Assembly: GCF_000802225.1 (NCBI RefSeq)
Contig: NZ_JTDI01000001.1
Location: forward strand, 558,001-622,000
Reading direction: 5' to 3'
DNA length: 64,000 nucleotides
Origin: Novosphingobium malaysiense
GTDB taxonomy: Bacteria; Pseudomonadota; Alphaproteobacteria; Sphingomonadales; Sphingomonadaceae
Part shown: in pieces, positions 23,686 to 33,072 of the stretch
Position numbering within the stretch: the stretch's first letter is position 1
How the letters are laid out: the number at the start of each line of letters is the position of its first letter
Program-made: the position numbers and the translations under genes
Notes under the pieces: generated by a model
The model's database searches: none
What the model saw: only the letters and a program-made list of their open reading frames with translations
What the model was told of the DNA's origin: nothing

Positions 23686-24894
23686 TCACGGAAGACGTGA
23701 AATATATCCTTGGATGTCGTGTGGATCGAACACCATCCCGTCGAAGAAAACGTTCTTCTCCAACATCATGGAACCTTGCTGCGTCCCCACCACCGTGGGC
23801 GCGTCCAGACTGCCTTCGACCTTCGAACTTGCCCCCGGTAAAGGCGCGCCGGTGCCCAGCAACGCACTGCGATAGACATCGGGACGAAACACCCCGGCGG
23901 CCTGCCGGCATTCGTCGGCGTCGAATGGCGTACCGTCCCAGCGCACCATCTGCGTATAGAGCCATTCGGCCTGGCTAACCCACGGAAAATTGGCGGCTTC
24001 GCGGTGCTGGAACATGAAATCGGGATAATGGACTACCGGCCCGTCGCGGGCGATGAGCAGCTGGTCGGAAATGGCGCGGCGGATCAGTTCCGCCGAGCCG
24101 TCGAGGTATTCCGGCCGGGCGAGTATCTCGGCATTGCGATCCCAATTCTCGGGATCGACGAAATGCGCTCCGGCATTGCACAGCGCCCGAATCAACCGCT
24201 CGACGGTGTCCCGCTTCTCTTCCAGCGCAGCCTGGCGCATGGCGAGAACCTTCTCGACGCCGCGCCGCCAGATCTGCGCGGTGGAGAGCACGATCTCGCC
24301 CGCACCCTGCTGCACTGCAACACTGTTCCACGGCTCGCCCACGCACATTCCGTCGACTTCGCCGCGCCTCAGCGCATCGGCGCAGAACGGTGGCGGAACC
24401 GTCGAGATGTCGACGTCCTTGTCGGGGCGAATCCCGCAGGCGGCGAGCCAGTAGCGCAGCATGTAGTTGTGGCTCGAATAGCGGTGGACCACGCCAAAGC
24501 GCAGCGGCCGGCCGGCTGCGAGGCGTTCGTCCGCTATGACCTTGAGCGCGGCGCCCACTTCGGTCGGCGATCCCATGCCGCCTTCGGGCCGGACCTGCGC
24601 AGCCAGATCCGGCTTCAATGTAATGGCATTGCCATTCAGTCCCAGCACGAACGGCACCGACAGCGGCTGGGCAGGACGCCCGCGTCCCAGCGTCGCCGCG
24701 ATCGCCAGCGGTGCAATCAGATGGGCAGCATCGCTATGTCCGTAAAGCAGGCGATCCAGCACCGTCGCCCAGCTCATGTCCTTCACCAAACGCAGCGAAA
24801 CGCCCTCTTCCTCGGCAAAGCCGTGCTCGTGCGCCAGAATCGGCAGACAGGCATCGACCAAGGGCAGAAATCCGATTGTCAGTTCGGTATTCAC
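23686..24894 (-). CDS. nasS: Nitrate/nitrite sensor controlling NasT
   Basis: A 402-aa NrtA-like protein without a signal peptide, hence cytosolic, as in NasS. Shared motifs include GFLPLVDACLPILAHEHGF, LNGNAITLKPDLA and DGMCVGEPWNSVAVQQGAG. In the known system NasS holds NasT inactive and releases it on binding nitrate or nitrite. The GTG at 24894 was chosen over a TTG three codons earlier because GGGGGA lies about 9 bases before it. It is 31 bases downstream of nasT. Confidence 0.93.
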   Translation of the reverse strand: MNTELTIGFLPLVDACLPILAHEHGFAEEEGVSLRLVKDMSWATVLDRLLYGHSDAAHLIAPLAIAATLGRGRPAQPLSVPFVLGLNGNAITLKPDLAAQVRPEGGMGSPTEVGAALKVIADERLAAGRPLRFGVVHRYSSHNYMLRYWLAACGIRPDKDVDISTVPPPFCADALRRGEVDGMCVGEPWNSVAVQQGAGEIVLSTAQIWRRGVEKVLAMRQAALEEKRDTVERLIRALCNAGAHFVDPENWDRNAEILARPEYLDGSAELIRRAISDQLLIARDGPVVHYPDFMFQHREAANFPWVSQAEWLYTQMVRWDGTPFDADECRQAAGVFRPDVYRSALLGTGAPLPGASSKVEGSLDAPTVVGTQQGSMMLEKNVFFDGMVFDPHDIQGYISRLP

Positions 24895-24925
24895 GTCAAG
24901 CAATCCCCCAGAGTCCCCCTCGCCA

Positions 24926-25504
24926 TCACCCGCCTCCCATCAGGTTGTGGGCCGTCACGATGGCTTCGGCGATATCGGCGATGCGTTTTCCCTGGTTCAT
25001 CGCCGCCTTGCGCATTTCGGCATAGGCCTTGGGCTCGGGCAGCCCCCTGCTATCCATAAGAATTCGCTTGGCCTTGTCGATGGTCTCGCGCTCGGCCAGC
25101 TTGCCCTTGGCCTCGGCAAGATCCTGCTGCAGGCGTGAGAAGGCATTGAACCGCCGGACGGCGAGATCGAGGATAGGCCGGATTCGGCCAGGCGCCAGTC
25201 CGTCCACAACATACGAAGAAACCCCTGCCTCGACCGAAGCGGCAATCGACTCGTCGTCCGATTCGTCGACGAACATGGCAATCGGGCGCTGCAAAGCGCG
25301 GCTCACCGCGAAGTACTCCTCGAGCACGTCGCGCGATGGGTTGCCCAGGTCCATTAGAACGATATCGGGCTCTATTTCGCCGATGCGCGCCAGCAGTCCG
25401 CGCCGTTCAGTCACGACGAACAACTCGCAATCATCGAGCGTTGCGAGACCCTCCCGAATGATGGAGGCGCGCGCGGCGCTTTCGTCGATAATGGCAATGC
25501 GCAT
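24926..25504 (-). CDS. nasT: ANTAR-domain antitermination regulator
   Basis: A 192-aa response-regulator-like protein. The receiver domain (MRIAIIDESAARASIIREGL, with PDIVLMDLGNPS near residue 50) is followed by an ANTAR RNA-binding domain at about 125-185 (LAERETIDKAKRILMDSRGL, then EPKAYAEMRKAAMNQGKRIA). In the known NasST system it binds two-hairpin leaders and prevents termination. Two such leaders lie downstream, before nrtA and nirB. The ATG at 25504 was chosen because the receiver domain begins there. Confidence 0.94.
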   Translation of the reverse strand: MRIAIIDESAARASIIREGLATLDDCELFVVTERRGLLARIGEIEPDIVLMDLGNPSRDVLEEYFAVSRALQRPIAMFVDESDDESIAASVEAGVSSYVVDGLAPGRIRPILDLAVRRFNAFSRLQQDLAEAKGKLAERETIDKAKRILMDSRGLPEPKAYAEMRKAAMNQGKRIADIAEAIVTAHNLMGGG

Positions 25505-25641
25505 GTCCGGTCTTTTGCAGTGCAGCACGCCGCATGACAAGAGTGCGTCGGCCTTTGCCCGTTAGCGCCGACCGGAAAAGCATCCGAAGCGGGTCCAGTT
25601 GCGATACCGTCCCTGCGCATCCCCCGCATACCCCTGCCGAC

Positions 25642-26919
25642 ATGCCCCATGTCCACGCAGCCACTGTTCCCGCACCGATGCGGCGTGCCGGTTCCTTCGC
25701 AGGTCTCGAGATCCCTCGCAGCGATGCGCGCGTCCGGATCTTCAACGTGAAGTACAGTCCCAACCTGGGCGACGGCCTGTTGGCCGAATGCCTGGAACAG
25801 GCACTCGTCGAAGCCGGAGCCGCATCGGATACCTGCTCGGTCGATCTTGCCGGCAGGTCCGCGTTCGCAACAGGGGGCTCCAGCCGCTCGATGCAGCTGC
25901 GTGTGCTCGATACCTTGCCCGCCACCGTGCGCCACAATGCCGTGCGCCTCCCGCTGGCGATCCAGTCCAGGCGCCTCTGGCGGCCGCACTACCGCAAGGC
26001 GCTGGACGGCGCGGATTGCGTCGTCATCGGTGGAGGCAACCTGATTACAGATCTGGATCTCAACTTTCCCACCAAGCTTGCTCTTGCCGTCGATGAAGCC
26101 GCACGGCGCGATTTGCCGGTGTTCCTTTATGGCTGCGGTGTTTGCAGCAGCTGGAGCCAGCGCGGCCGCTCGCTGTTGCAACAGGCGCTGAGCCGCAAGG
26201 TAATCCGCCGGGTCTTCGTGCGCGACGAGCGGTCCCGCGAACAGTGGCGCCAGCTGGTCGGCCCTGCTTGTGATCTGGACGCCACGGTCGTGCGAGATCC
26301 CGGGCTACTGGCCGCCGAATGCTATCGCGTCCCCTTGCGATGCCGGAACGTGCAGGCGCCGCTGATCGGCATCAACGTGACCAGCCAACTTGCCCTGCGC
26401 TATCATTCCGAAGAGCCGCCCTCGCCCTTGGCGCTGGATGCCTGGTATCTGGGCCTTGCCCGGACCCTTGTCGCGAAAGGCTGCCGGATCAGCATCTTCA
26501 CCAACGGCTCTCCCGAGGACCGGGCCTGCGCCTTGCGGCTGCGCCCTGCCTTCGAAGCCATGGGCGATCGCGGCACGGTGCGTTTTCCCGAACCGCGCAC
26601 ACCTGCAGACCTGACGTGCGTAATTGCCAGTCTCAACGCCGTAGCCGCCTTCCGCATGCATGCAGTTATCGCGGCCTATTCCTGCGGCGTCCCCTTCCTG
26701 GCGCTGGCATGGGATCCCAAGCTCGAGAGTTTCGTGCATTCGGTCAGCCGGGCAGACTGGTTGTGCAGACCGGTCAGAATGTCGGGCGAAGCGGCAGCGG
26801 AGCAATTGCTCGATGCCATGCGCCACGGCCTTCCCGAGGCGCAGCGCAGGCTCACGCTCTTTCAGGCGCGCGGCGACATTGCCGTGCTGCAAAACGAAAT
26901 CGCCCGAGCCGTGAGCTGA
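25642..26919 (+). CDS. Polysaccharide pyruvyl transferase family protein
   Basis: A protein of about 425 aa matching the PS_pyruv_trans family (CsaB/WcaK/ExoV type): VKYSPNLGDGLLAECLEQAL at the domain start, CVVIGGGNLITD in the middle, and a C-terminal SLNAVAAFRMHAVIAAYSCG with the conserved RMH-A pattern. Such enzymes add ketal-linked pyruvate to surface polysaccharides using PEP. The start is uncertain: ATGs at 25534, 25642 and 25678 all lack a good ribosome binding site. The first would begin 30 bases from the divergent nasT start. The glycosidase gene follows after 3 bases. Confidence 0.82.
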   Translation: MPHVHAATVPAPMRRAGSFAGLEIPRSDARVRIFNVKYSPNLGDGLLAECLEQALVEAGAASDTCSVDLAGRSAFATGGSSRSMQLRVLDTLPATVRHNAVRLPLAIQSRRLWRPHYRKALDGADCVVIGGGNLITDLDLNFPTKLALAVDEAARRDLPVFLYGCGVCSSWSQRGRSLLQQALSRKVIRRVFVRDERSREQWRQLVGPACDLDATVVRDPGLLAAECYRVPLRCRNVQAPLIGINVTSQLALRYHSEEPPSPLALDAWYLGLARTLVAKGCRISIFTNGSPEDRACALRLRPAFEAMGDRGTVRFPEPRTPADLTCVIASLNAVAAFRMHAVIAAYSCGVPFLALAWDPKLESFVHSVSRADWLCRPVRMSGEAAAEQLLDAMRHGLPEAQRRLTLFQARGDIAVLQNEIARAVS

Positions 26920-26922
26920 CCC

Positions 26923-28644
26923 GTGCGAACACGCCTCCTTTTCCCGCTCTGCTGCCTTCTCGCCATATCCGGCCCTGGCGCGCCGGCGGCGCAAGGGGAT
27001 GCCCCAGCGACCACGCGCATTGGTGCAGCCTCCAACTTTTCCCAGGGATGGAGCGAACGGACCCGGCAGGCGGTGCTGAAGCTGAACGTAGCCCGGCTGC
27101 GCGACAGCATCCGCTGGGCGGAAGTGGAACGCTCGCCCGGCAGCTATACATTCGATACACCCAGAACGTCGTGGCCCGTCCGCCTTGCCGGCGTACCTGT
27201 GCAGATCACGCTGACGCTGAACTGGGGCAATCCGCTCTACGACAACGGCAAGACGCCCCATTCCCCCCGCGCGCTGGCAGCCTTCGGCAGATTCGCCGCA
27301 GCCGTGGTCCAGCGATTTCCGCAGGTCGACACGCTCGAGATCGGCAACGAGGTCAATGGCGGGAATTTCGTGAACGGGCCGGTAAAGACGGCCGGCCTGT
27401 CCCGACGGGGCAGGTATCATCTCGCCATGGTTCGAGCTGCAGCGGATGCCGTCGAAGCCGTTCGTCCCGACGTGACGGTGATCGGCGGGTCCACCCATTC
27501 GCTGCCCGCAGGTTTCCTGTGGCCGCTGCTCGAACTGCCCGGCGCGTCGGCTGTCAAAGGGCTCGCACTCCACCCCTACACCACGCCCATCGACCAACTT
27601 CCAGAGCAGATCGGCTTCCTGCGCCGGCAGGTCCGGGCTGCCCGCCTGCCGCTCTACATCACCGAGTTCGGCAGTCAGAAGGCCCAGCGCGCCGCCGACG
27701 ACCTCGTGCGTGGCTACGCCACGCTGGCCGCCCTCGGCGTCGCTGAAATGGATTGGTACCCCCTCAACGAGCGCGGCGACGGCATGATCCCGCTCATCGG
27801 ACGTGACGGAAGGAGGACAGGCGCAGGCAAGGCCTTCCGTCTTGCGCAGTCCTGGCTGGCTGAATGGCCCGTTCGCAATGCCAGCCCCGATCCCTTCACG
27901 TTCGTCTATGTTTTCGGTGCCAACACCGCCGTCGTATGGGGCGCGCCACGCGCCCTTTCCGTAGATGCAACGGTCAAGGCCTTCGACGCGACCGGAACGC
28001 GGCTCTCCCCTGACGATCTCGCCCTGCGCGAAGATCGGGCGCTGATCCTGAGAGGCCCCGGACTGCTGGGTACCGGCATGTTCGGTTCCGACAAACCTTT
28101 CCGCTTCGGCTGCACGCCCCTGATCGCCGACAGCTTCTACCAGTTCGGCTATCCCCTTGCCGGAAAGGGGCAGGCGCAGGGCGATCCTTTTACGCGTTCC
28201 CTGCGGCTAGACGGCCACGACATTCCTTTCGAGGTCATGCCCGGGCAGCAGCGGAGATCCGTGCCATGGACACCTTATCTCGGGCGCCCCGACATGATCA
28301 ATCTGCGCCTGATGGCCGACTCCATGCTGCCGGACTTCGGCGCAAGGGATGGCGCGATCGTGCACCGTTACGCCGCCAGCAAGGATCGGCGCCTGCACCT
28401 GATCGCCACCTTTGCAACGTCTGCCCGATCGACCGACGGCATCAGCGTCATAGTCATGCGGGACGGGCGTAACCTGACAGCGCAGGCAGGCACGTCGGCC
28501 CTGCGGATCGATCGCCACCTGGTCATGCGAAAGGGGCAGACGCTGACAGTCGCAGTAAGCCCGCGGTCGACCCCGCGCGGCGACACTACGCGCTATCGGA
28601 TTCGGCTGTTCGACGAGGAGAAGTGCAGGGACACGTCGCATTAG
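26923..28644 (+). CDS. Secreted clan GH-A glycoside hydrolase
   Basis: A 573-aa protein from a GTG start, with a signal peptide cleaved near residue 23 (APAAQ). The N-terminal half is a TIM barrel with the clan GH-A acid/base Asn142-Glu143 (LEIGNEVNGG) and the putative nucleophile Glu248 (LYITEFGSQ), most like the GH39/GH5 families. The C-terminal part (from about 330) is beta-rich without a recognised motif. Co-location with polysaccharide genes suggests it trims or turns over the exopolysaccharide. It starts 3 bases after the pyruvyl transferase stop. Confidence 0.8.
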   Translation: MRTRLLFPLCCLLAISGPGAPAAQGDAPATTRIGAASNFSQGWSERTRQAVLKLNVARLRDSIRWAEVERSPGSYTFDTPRTSWPVRLAGVPVQITLTLNWGNPLYDNGKTPHSPRALAAFGRFAAAVVQRFPQVDTLEIGNEVNGGNFVNGPVKTAGLSRRGRYHLAMVRAAADAVEAVRPDVTVIGGSTHSLPAGFLWPLLELPGASAVKGLALHPYTTPIDQLPEQIGFLRRQVRAARLPLYITEFGSQKAQRAADDLVRGYATLAALGVAEMDWYPLNERGDGMIPLIGRDGRRTGAGKAFRLAQSWLAEWPVRNASPDPFTFVYVFGANTAVVWGAPRALSVDATVKAFDATGTRLSPDDLALREDRALILRGPGLLGTGMFGSDKPFRFGCTPLIADSFYQFGYPLAGKGQAQGDPFTRSLRLDGHDIPFEVMPGQQRRSVPWTPYLGRPDMINLRLMADSMLPDFGARDGAIVHRYAASKDRRLHLIATFATSARSTDGISVIVMRDGRNLTAQAGTSALRIDRHLVMRKGQTLTVAVSPRSTPRGDTTRYRIRLFDEEKCRDTSH

Positions 28645-29101
28645 CGTACGGCCGTGCGCCGCTTGAGCAGCGGCAGTTTCAGCACGCTTCAGCAAAAATT
28701 GCCCAGATGCGGGTTCGCGCATCGAAAATTTTCTCTCGGGGCGCCCTGACGGGCATCCGCACAGATCCGTAGATTGCCAGCCGCGATCGCGATCCTCGGC
28801 GCGCGCCGCCGTCTCATGAGACAATTCTGTTCGATTGTATGGTTAACGCATCCGGATCGGGAGCTCAGCAATCGCCAGCGCTTGCCGACAAGCACGCCTA
28901 ATCGGCTACTTAGGTATATGTATTGCTCCATATAAAAAATGAATAGCCCAAAAATATTTCCATGTATTTTGTCATTAATTTCAGTTTACCATCCTTCCAA
29001 AGCCTTGATTAAATATAGCACCCATACCCGTCGCTTGAACGCGGATTTGCCGCGCAAATGCTGCATCAGACAGAAAAACGTAAAAGCCACGGGATCGCTA
29101 C
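28645..29101. other. AT-rich intergenic region before the RTX protease
   Basis: No convincing gene. A GCCGC-GCGGC hairpin lies just after the glycosidase stop. From about 28,830 the composition turns abruptly AT-rich (ATATAAAAAATGAAT near 28,931; AAAAATATTTCC near 28,957), unlike the surrounding DNA. This probably contains the promoter of the RTX protease and possible binding sites for a nucleoid-type regulator such as MucR/Ros. Confidence 0.5.
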
Positions 29102-31846
29102 ATGAGCAAAATGTATACGCCGCTGCCGGCAGGCGGAATGGTTACGCCTGCCTTTTTCTTCAACGATACGTATGAAAAGAAGCAGTGGTATCTTGATCAT
29201 TCACACCTTTCGCCCCTGAGCATCGACGCATACTCTGCCTGGGAAGACTACAGGGGTTCGGGTGTAAATATCGGCGTCATCGATTCGCAGATCGACTTTC
29301 GCCATACCGACCTGAGCAAGGCCTACGATTCCTTGCAGGACTACAACTTCGCGCTCGCCAGCGACCAGGTCACGATCACCGACAGCGATGTTCCCTATTA
29401 TCACGGGACGGCCGTGGCGGGCATCATCTCCGCCGAAGCCGGCAATGCCCACGGAACTGTGGGCATTGCGCCGGACGCCAAGCTGGTCGGTCTCGCCATC
29501 GATTACCAATCCGACGACGTGGTCGGCCAGATCGTATCCGCACTTCGCGCTTCTGCCAGCCTCGATGTCGTCAACAACAGCTGGAGCTTCGTCTCCAACT
29601 TCGAGGACGATTTCAATCGTCACCCGGAATATTGCGAGGCGATCGAATACGCTGCCGAACACGGCCGCAACGGCCTGGGCACGTCCATCGTCTTCGCAGC
29701 TGGAAATGCCGGCTCCGGCGGTGCGTCCAACTACCACAATTTCCAGAATTCGCCCTTCACCATCGCAGTAGGTGCAGTGAATGCAGACGGCACGCCCGCC
29801 TCGTTCACCAGCCTCGGGGCCAACGTCCTGCTCTCGGCCGCCGGGTCGAGTGTCTACACCACCACGCTCAAGGACCGATATGCCGACTACGACGGCACGT
29901 CATTTGCCGCGCCGGCTGTAACCGCCACGGTCGGCCTCATGCTCGAGGCCAATCCCGATCTCGGATACCGCGACGTTCAGCAGATCCTGGCCTACTCCGC
30001 TCACCGCGGTGGCCTCTCCGACAGTGCGAATTTCGGCGACGGCTGGCGCACCAACGGCGCCACCACCTTCAACGGCGGCGGCCTGCACTTCAACGATGCC
30101 TTCGGCTATGGCTTCCTGAATGTTCACGATGCCGTCCGGATGGCGGAAACATGGACCGGTCAACGGACCCATGCGAACCTTGCGAGCGCAAGCCAGTCGA
30201 TCGAGATCGACCAGGACCTCGTAGCCGGTTCGCGGGACCATGCTTCGGCCCGGATCGAGATCGGCGAAGACATCGACATCGAGCACGTCCAGGTCGCTCT
30301 CGACCTGCGATGGGTCGATACCGGCGATCTGGACGTCTATCTGACTTCTCCAGATGGCACTGTCGTGCGGCTGGTCTACGACCTTCCCGGCCATGACCGG
30401 GCAGGCGGCCTGCGCAATTTCGTCTTCGATTCCGTCGCGTCGATGGGGGAGCGCTCCGACGGCACCTGGACGATAGACGTCTACAACCGCAACCCGGACG
30501 CCACGGACAAGGACGGCACGGCGATGACCGGCCTTTTCCAGGACGCGACGCTTACCGTCCTCGGCAGCCGCGAAGGCCTTGGCGACGATACCTACGTCTA
30601 CACGGACGAGTTCGGCTCGCTCTATGAAGGCTCCGATCTGAGCGACCGAAGCACCCTGCACGATGCGGACGGCGGCATGGACGCGATCAACGCCGCCGCC
30701 GTGACGTCCGCCTCGACAATCGACCTTTCGGGCGCATCGAGGACCACGATCGCGGGGATCACCCTTTCACTGACGGCAAATACGATTGAAAATGCCTATT
30801 CCGGCGACGGCAAGGACACTCTGATCGGCAGCGCGGCCAATAATGTGCTGCATGCCGGGCGCGGGGACGACACGATCTATTTCAGCTTCGGCAATGACAC
30901 GATCGACGGCGGGCGCGGCGAGGATCGCCTGATCGTGAATGCCAGCTTCGGCAGCATCACCGGCCTTGTCGCCCAAGACGGCACCTTGACGATTTCCACC
31001 CCTGCCGGAGGGACATCGAGCATCACCGGCATGGAAACCTTCGTGTTTTCCGATGGCACATATGCCTACAGCGATCTGCTGCAATTCTTCGAGGCCGGCG
31101 GAACGGCGCCACCACCGGAGCACGATGCCCCCATCACTCCGCCCGATCCGGACTTGCCCGGCAACGGCGGTTCAACGCAGGATCAAATCGACGACACGCC
31201 CGATGCGCCGCGGGGACCCGACACGTTCGACGAAACCGGGCGCGCCTACGACAGCACTCTCACCGGCACGCGCAGCGCAGAAAAGATCAAGGGCGGCGCC
31301 GGCGCCGACTGGATCGATGGCAAGGACGGCGACGACAAGCTGCTGGGATATGACGGTGACGACGCCCTCCTCGGCGGCGATGGCGACGATCGCATGACCG
31401 GCGGCGGCGGCCACGATTACCTCGACGGCGGGGCCGGGGCCGACAGGCTTTTCGGGAATGCCGGTGGCGACAAGCTGCTCGGCTTCGACGGTGACGATCT
31501 CATCAAGGCCGGTGCGGGGGACGACTGGATCGAAGGGGGCAGCGGCCGCGACCGGTTGTTCGGCGGAGACGGCGCCGACACGTTCGTGTTCGATCTTGCC
31601 GATCTGGACGCAACCGACATCATCTACGATTTCGATGCCGAGGAAGGCGACCGCATCCTTGTTCGCGGTCCTGCGGCCGATGCCGAAGCGACCTTCGAAT
31701 TCGAACGGCATGGCAGCAGCACCTATCTCGAGGTGCACATAGGAGGAGAAACTTTCGAGATTGCCCGCATCAAGGGTGAGAACGTCGACGACCTGGGCAT
31801 GTCGATGAGCATGTCCAACAGCGATCTGGGCATTCTCTGGGCCTGA
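29102..31846 (+). CDS. RTX subtilase: S8 protease with P-domain and Ca-binding repeats
   Basis: A 914-aa protein without a signal peptide, as expected for a type I secretion substrate. The S8 catalytic domain (about 35-355) has Asp61 in IGVIDSQID, His101 in YYHGTAVAG, Asn202 in FAAGNAGS and Ser267 in DGTSFAAPAV. A proprotein-convertase P-domain (about 365-495, with WVDTGDLDVYLTSPDGT) follows. RTX nonapeptides (for example GGDGDDRMTG, GGAGADRLFG, GGDGADTFVF) fill about 720-850, and a serralysin-type C-terminus (DIIYDFDAEEGDRI) carries the secretion signal. The catalytic part is like kexin/furin-type subtilases. It probably acts at the cell surface after calcium-driven folding. HlyD, PrtD and TolC genes lie 11-19 kb downstream. 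Confidence 0.92.
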   Translation: MSKMYTPLPAGGMVTPAFFFNDTYEKKQWYLDHSHLSPLSIDAYSAWEDYRGSGVNIGVIDSQIDFRHTDLSKAYDSLQDYNFALASDQVTITDSDVPYYHGTAVAGIISAEAGNAHGTVGIAPDAKLVGLAIDYQSDDVVGQIVSALRASASLDVVNNSWSFVSNFEDDFNRHPEYCEAIEYAAEHGRNGLGTSIVFAAGNAGSGGASNYHNFQNSPFTIAVGAVNADGTPASFTSLGANVLLSAAGSSVYTTTLKDRYADYDGTSFAAPAVTATVGLMLEANPDLGYRDVQQILAYSAHRGGLSDSANFGDGWRTNGATTFNGGGLHFNDAFGYGFLNVHDAVRMAETWTGQRTHANLASASQSIEIDQDLVAGSRDHASARIEIGEDIDIEHVQVALDLRWVDTGDLDVYLTSPDGTVVRLVYDLPGHDRAGGLRNFVFDSVASMGERSDGTWTIDVYNRNPDATDKDGTAMTGLFQDATLTVLGSREGLGDDTYVYTDEFGSLYEGSDLSDRSTLHDADGGMDAINAAAVTSASTIDLSGASRTTIAGITLSLTANTIENAYSGDGKDTLIGSAANNVLHAGRGDDTIYFSFGNDTIDGGRGEDRLIVNASFGSITGLVAQDGTLTISTPAGGTSSITGMETFVFSDGTYAYSDLLQFFEAGGTAPPPEHDAPITPPDPDLPGNGGSTQDQIDDTPDAPRGPDTFDETGRAYDSTLTGTRSAEKIKGGAGADWIDGKDGDDKLLGYDGDDALLGGDGDDRMTGGGGHDYLDGGAGADRLFGNAGGDKLLGFDGDDLIKAGAGDDWIEGGSGRDRLFGGDGADTFVFDLADLDATDIIYDFDAEEGDRILVRGPAADAEATFEFERHGSSTYLEVHIGGETFEIARIKGENVDDLGMSMSMSNSDLGILWA

Positions 31847-31847
31847 G

Positions 31848-31863
31848 GCGGGAGCCATCCCGC
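31848..31863 (+). terminator. Short hairpin after RTX protease
   Basis: GCGGGA-GCCA-TCCCGC starts directly after the stop codon. There is no T-run, so terminator activity is uncertain. Confidence 0.35.
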
Positions 31864-32308
31864 GGCAATGTGCATGAACGAGGTCAAGACCCGCGGGAAG
31901 CGAAGACGATGGCGCGCGTGCGCGCCGTCGTACGGCGGCTCGCGGCGCCAAAACCACGTTCATGCATGCATCCAGAAGATCTTGAGACACGTCCATTTTG
32001 AAGCGTTTATGTTCGCGCAGTCGATCGCATACACAGATCGAAAACAATAATCTACAATATTACCACAGGATTTGCACCTAGATATATTTACATATAATAT
32101 ATCCGTATTAAACAAATAATATTCTATTTAATCGAAGTTCAATTATTAACAGCATTGCCAATAATAATTGCCAATCACTATTGATCATTCATCTCGAAAG
32201 AGTCTCGATTCGCCGATAAGATCAACAGGGTTGCCGGCACCGCGTGATCGAGTGGGCCACTTGCGTGGCGCGACATGACACAGGGCAGCAAACTGAAAGG
32301 AATTTCTT
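31864..32308. other. AT-rich intergenic region before small RTX gene, with repeats
   Basis: No supported gene. 32,040-32,200 is extremely AT-rich (ATATTTACATATAATATAT near 32,080). It contains a 9-bp direct repeat ATTGCCAAT at 32154-32162 and 32167-32175 (period 13) and an 8-bp perfect inverted repeat CAATTATT/AATAATTG at 32140-32147 and 32163-32170. These sit about 135-170 bases before the RTX start codon and look like a regulatory region. Confidence 0.5.
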
Positions 32309-32863
32309 ATGGCAGTGATTGGTCCAAACTCCGATGGCACCAAGGTCGAAGGGACCTCGGATTCCGACGTGATCGATTCGGGCGGCGGCATAGATGCAGT
32401 TCACGCCGCGGAGGGCGACGACGAGGTCTATGGCGGCGCCAACCGGGACCGCCTCTACGGCGAGGATGGCAACGATTACCTCGACGGTGAGGGATCGAAC
32501 GACAAGATCGACGGCGGCGCCGGGGACGATACCCTTGTCGGCGGCGGTCAGGACGATCGCCTCTACGGGGGCGACGGCGACGATACGATCATTGGCGGCG
32601 ACGACAACGACGTGCTCTATGGCGACAATCCGGCCGACGGAAACGACAACGAAGGCGGACATGACATTTTCATGTTCGATTCGGCCGATGGCACCGACAA
32701 GGTTTTCGATTTCGAGCATGGCATCGATCAGGTCGTCCTGAGCGACGGCGGCGCCTACACGATCGAATTCACCGGCTCCGGCAACACGGTGCTGACCTAC
32801 GGATCGACCACCGTCACCTTCTACGACGAGATCCTCGACGCCAGCGACATCCTGGTAGCCTGA
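32309..32863 (+). CDS. Small RTX calcium-binding protein, 184 aa
   Basis: A protein made almost wholly of RTX nonapeptide repeats (GGANRDRLYG, GGAGDDTLVG, GGDGDDTIIG; about residues 20-110) plus a C-terminal cap and secretion region (DKVFDFEHGIDQVVLSDGG) ending in hydrophobic DILVA. There is no enzymatic domain and no signal peptide, so it is a likely type I secretion substrate acting as a calcium-dependent surface or matrix scaffold. GAAAGGA precedes the ATG by 8 bases. A strong terminator follows, so it is probably monocistronic. Confidence 0.85.
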   Translation: MAVIGPNSDGTKVEGTSDSDVIDSGGGIDAVHAAEGDDEVYGGANRDRLYGEDGNDYLDGEGSNDKIDGGAGDDTLVGGGQDDRLYGGDGDDTIIGGDDNDVLYGDNPADGNDNEGGHDIFMFDSADGTDKVFDFEHGIDQVVLSDGGAYTIEFTGSGNTVLTYGSTTVTFYDEILDASDILVA

Positions 32864-32894
32864 CCCCCCGCGGTCATAGCCTGACCGTAACCGG

Positions 32895-32932
32895 AAAGGA
32901 TGGGACGTGGCTGGCCGCGTCCCATCCTTTTC
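32895..32932 (+). terminator. Strong intrinsic terminator after small RTX gene
   Basis: AAAGGATGGGACG (32895-32907) pairs perfectly with CGTCCCATCCTTT (32918-32930) and runs into a short T-run. It separates the RTX gene from the sulfotransferase. Confidence 0.88.
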
Positions 32933-33072
32933 TCATTGCAGCGCGCTACCGCGACTTGCCGGCCCGGGGGAATATCGCCGTTTCGGAGCATCCTCCTTTT
33001 TCCAGACCGCGACATCGCAGGTAGCACGGCACAGAACCGAATGTCCTGAAACTCTGGGCCGGGAGGAAGGAA

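Noticed and set aside
31270..31600. Repetitive DNA in the RTX protease considered as a CRISPR-like or tandem repeat array
   Set aside because: The periodicity is the 27-base coding repeat of RTX nonapeptides within an intact frame. There are no unique spacers or cas genes.
32154..32175. 9-bp direct repeat considered as an attachment site or insertion-element target duplication
   Set aside because: The copies are only 4 bases apart, with no element, integrase or transposase nearby. A regulatory role is more plausible.
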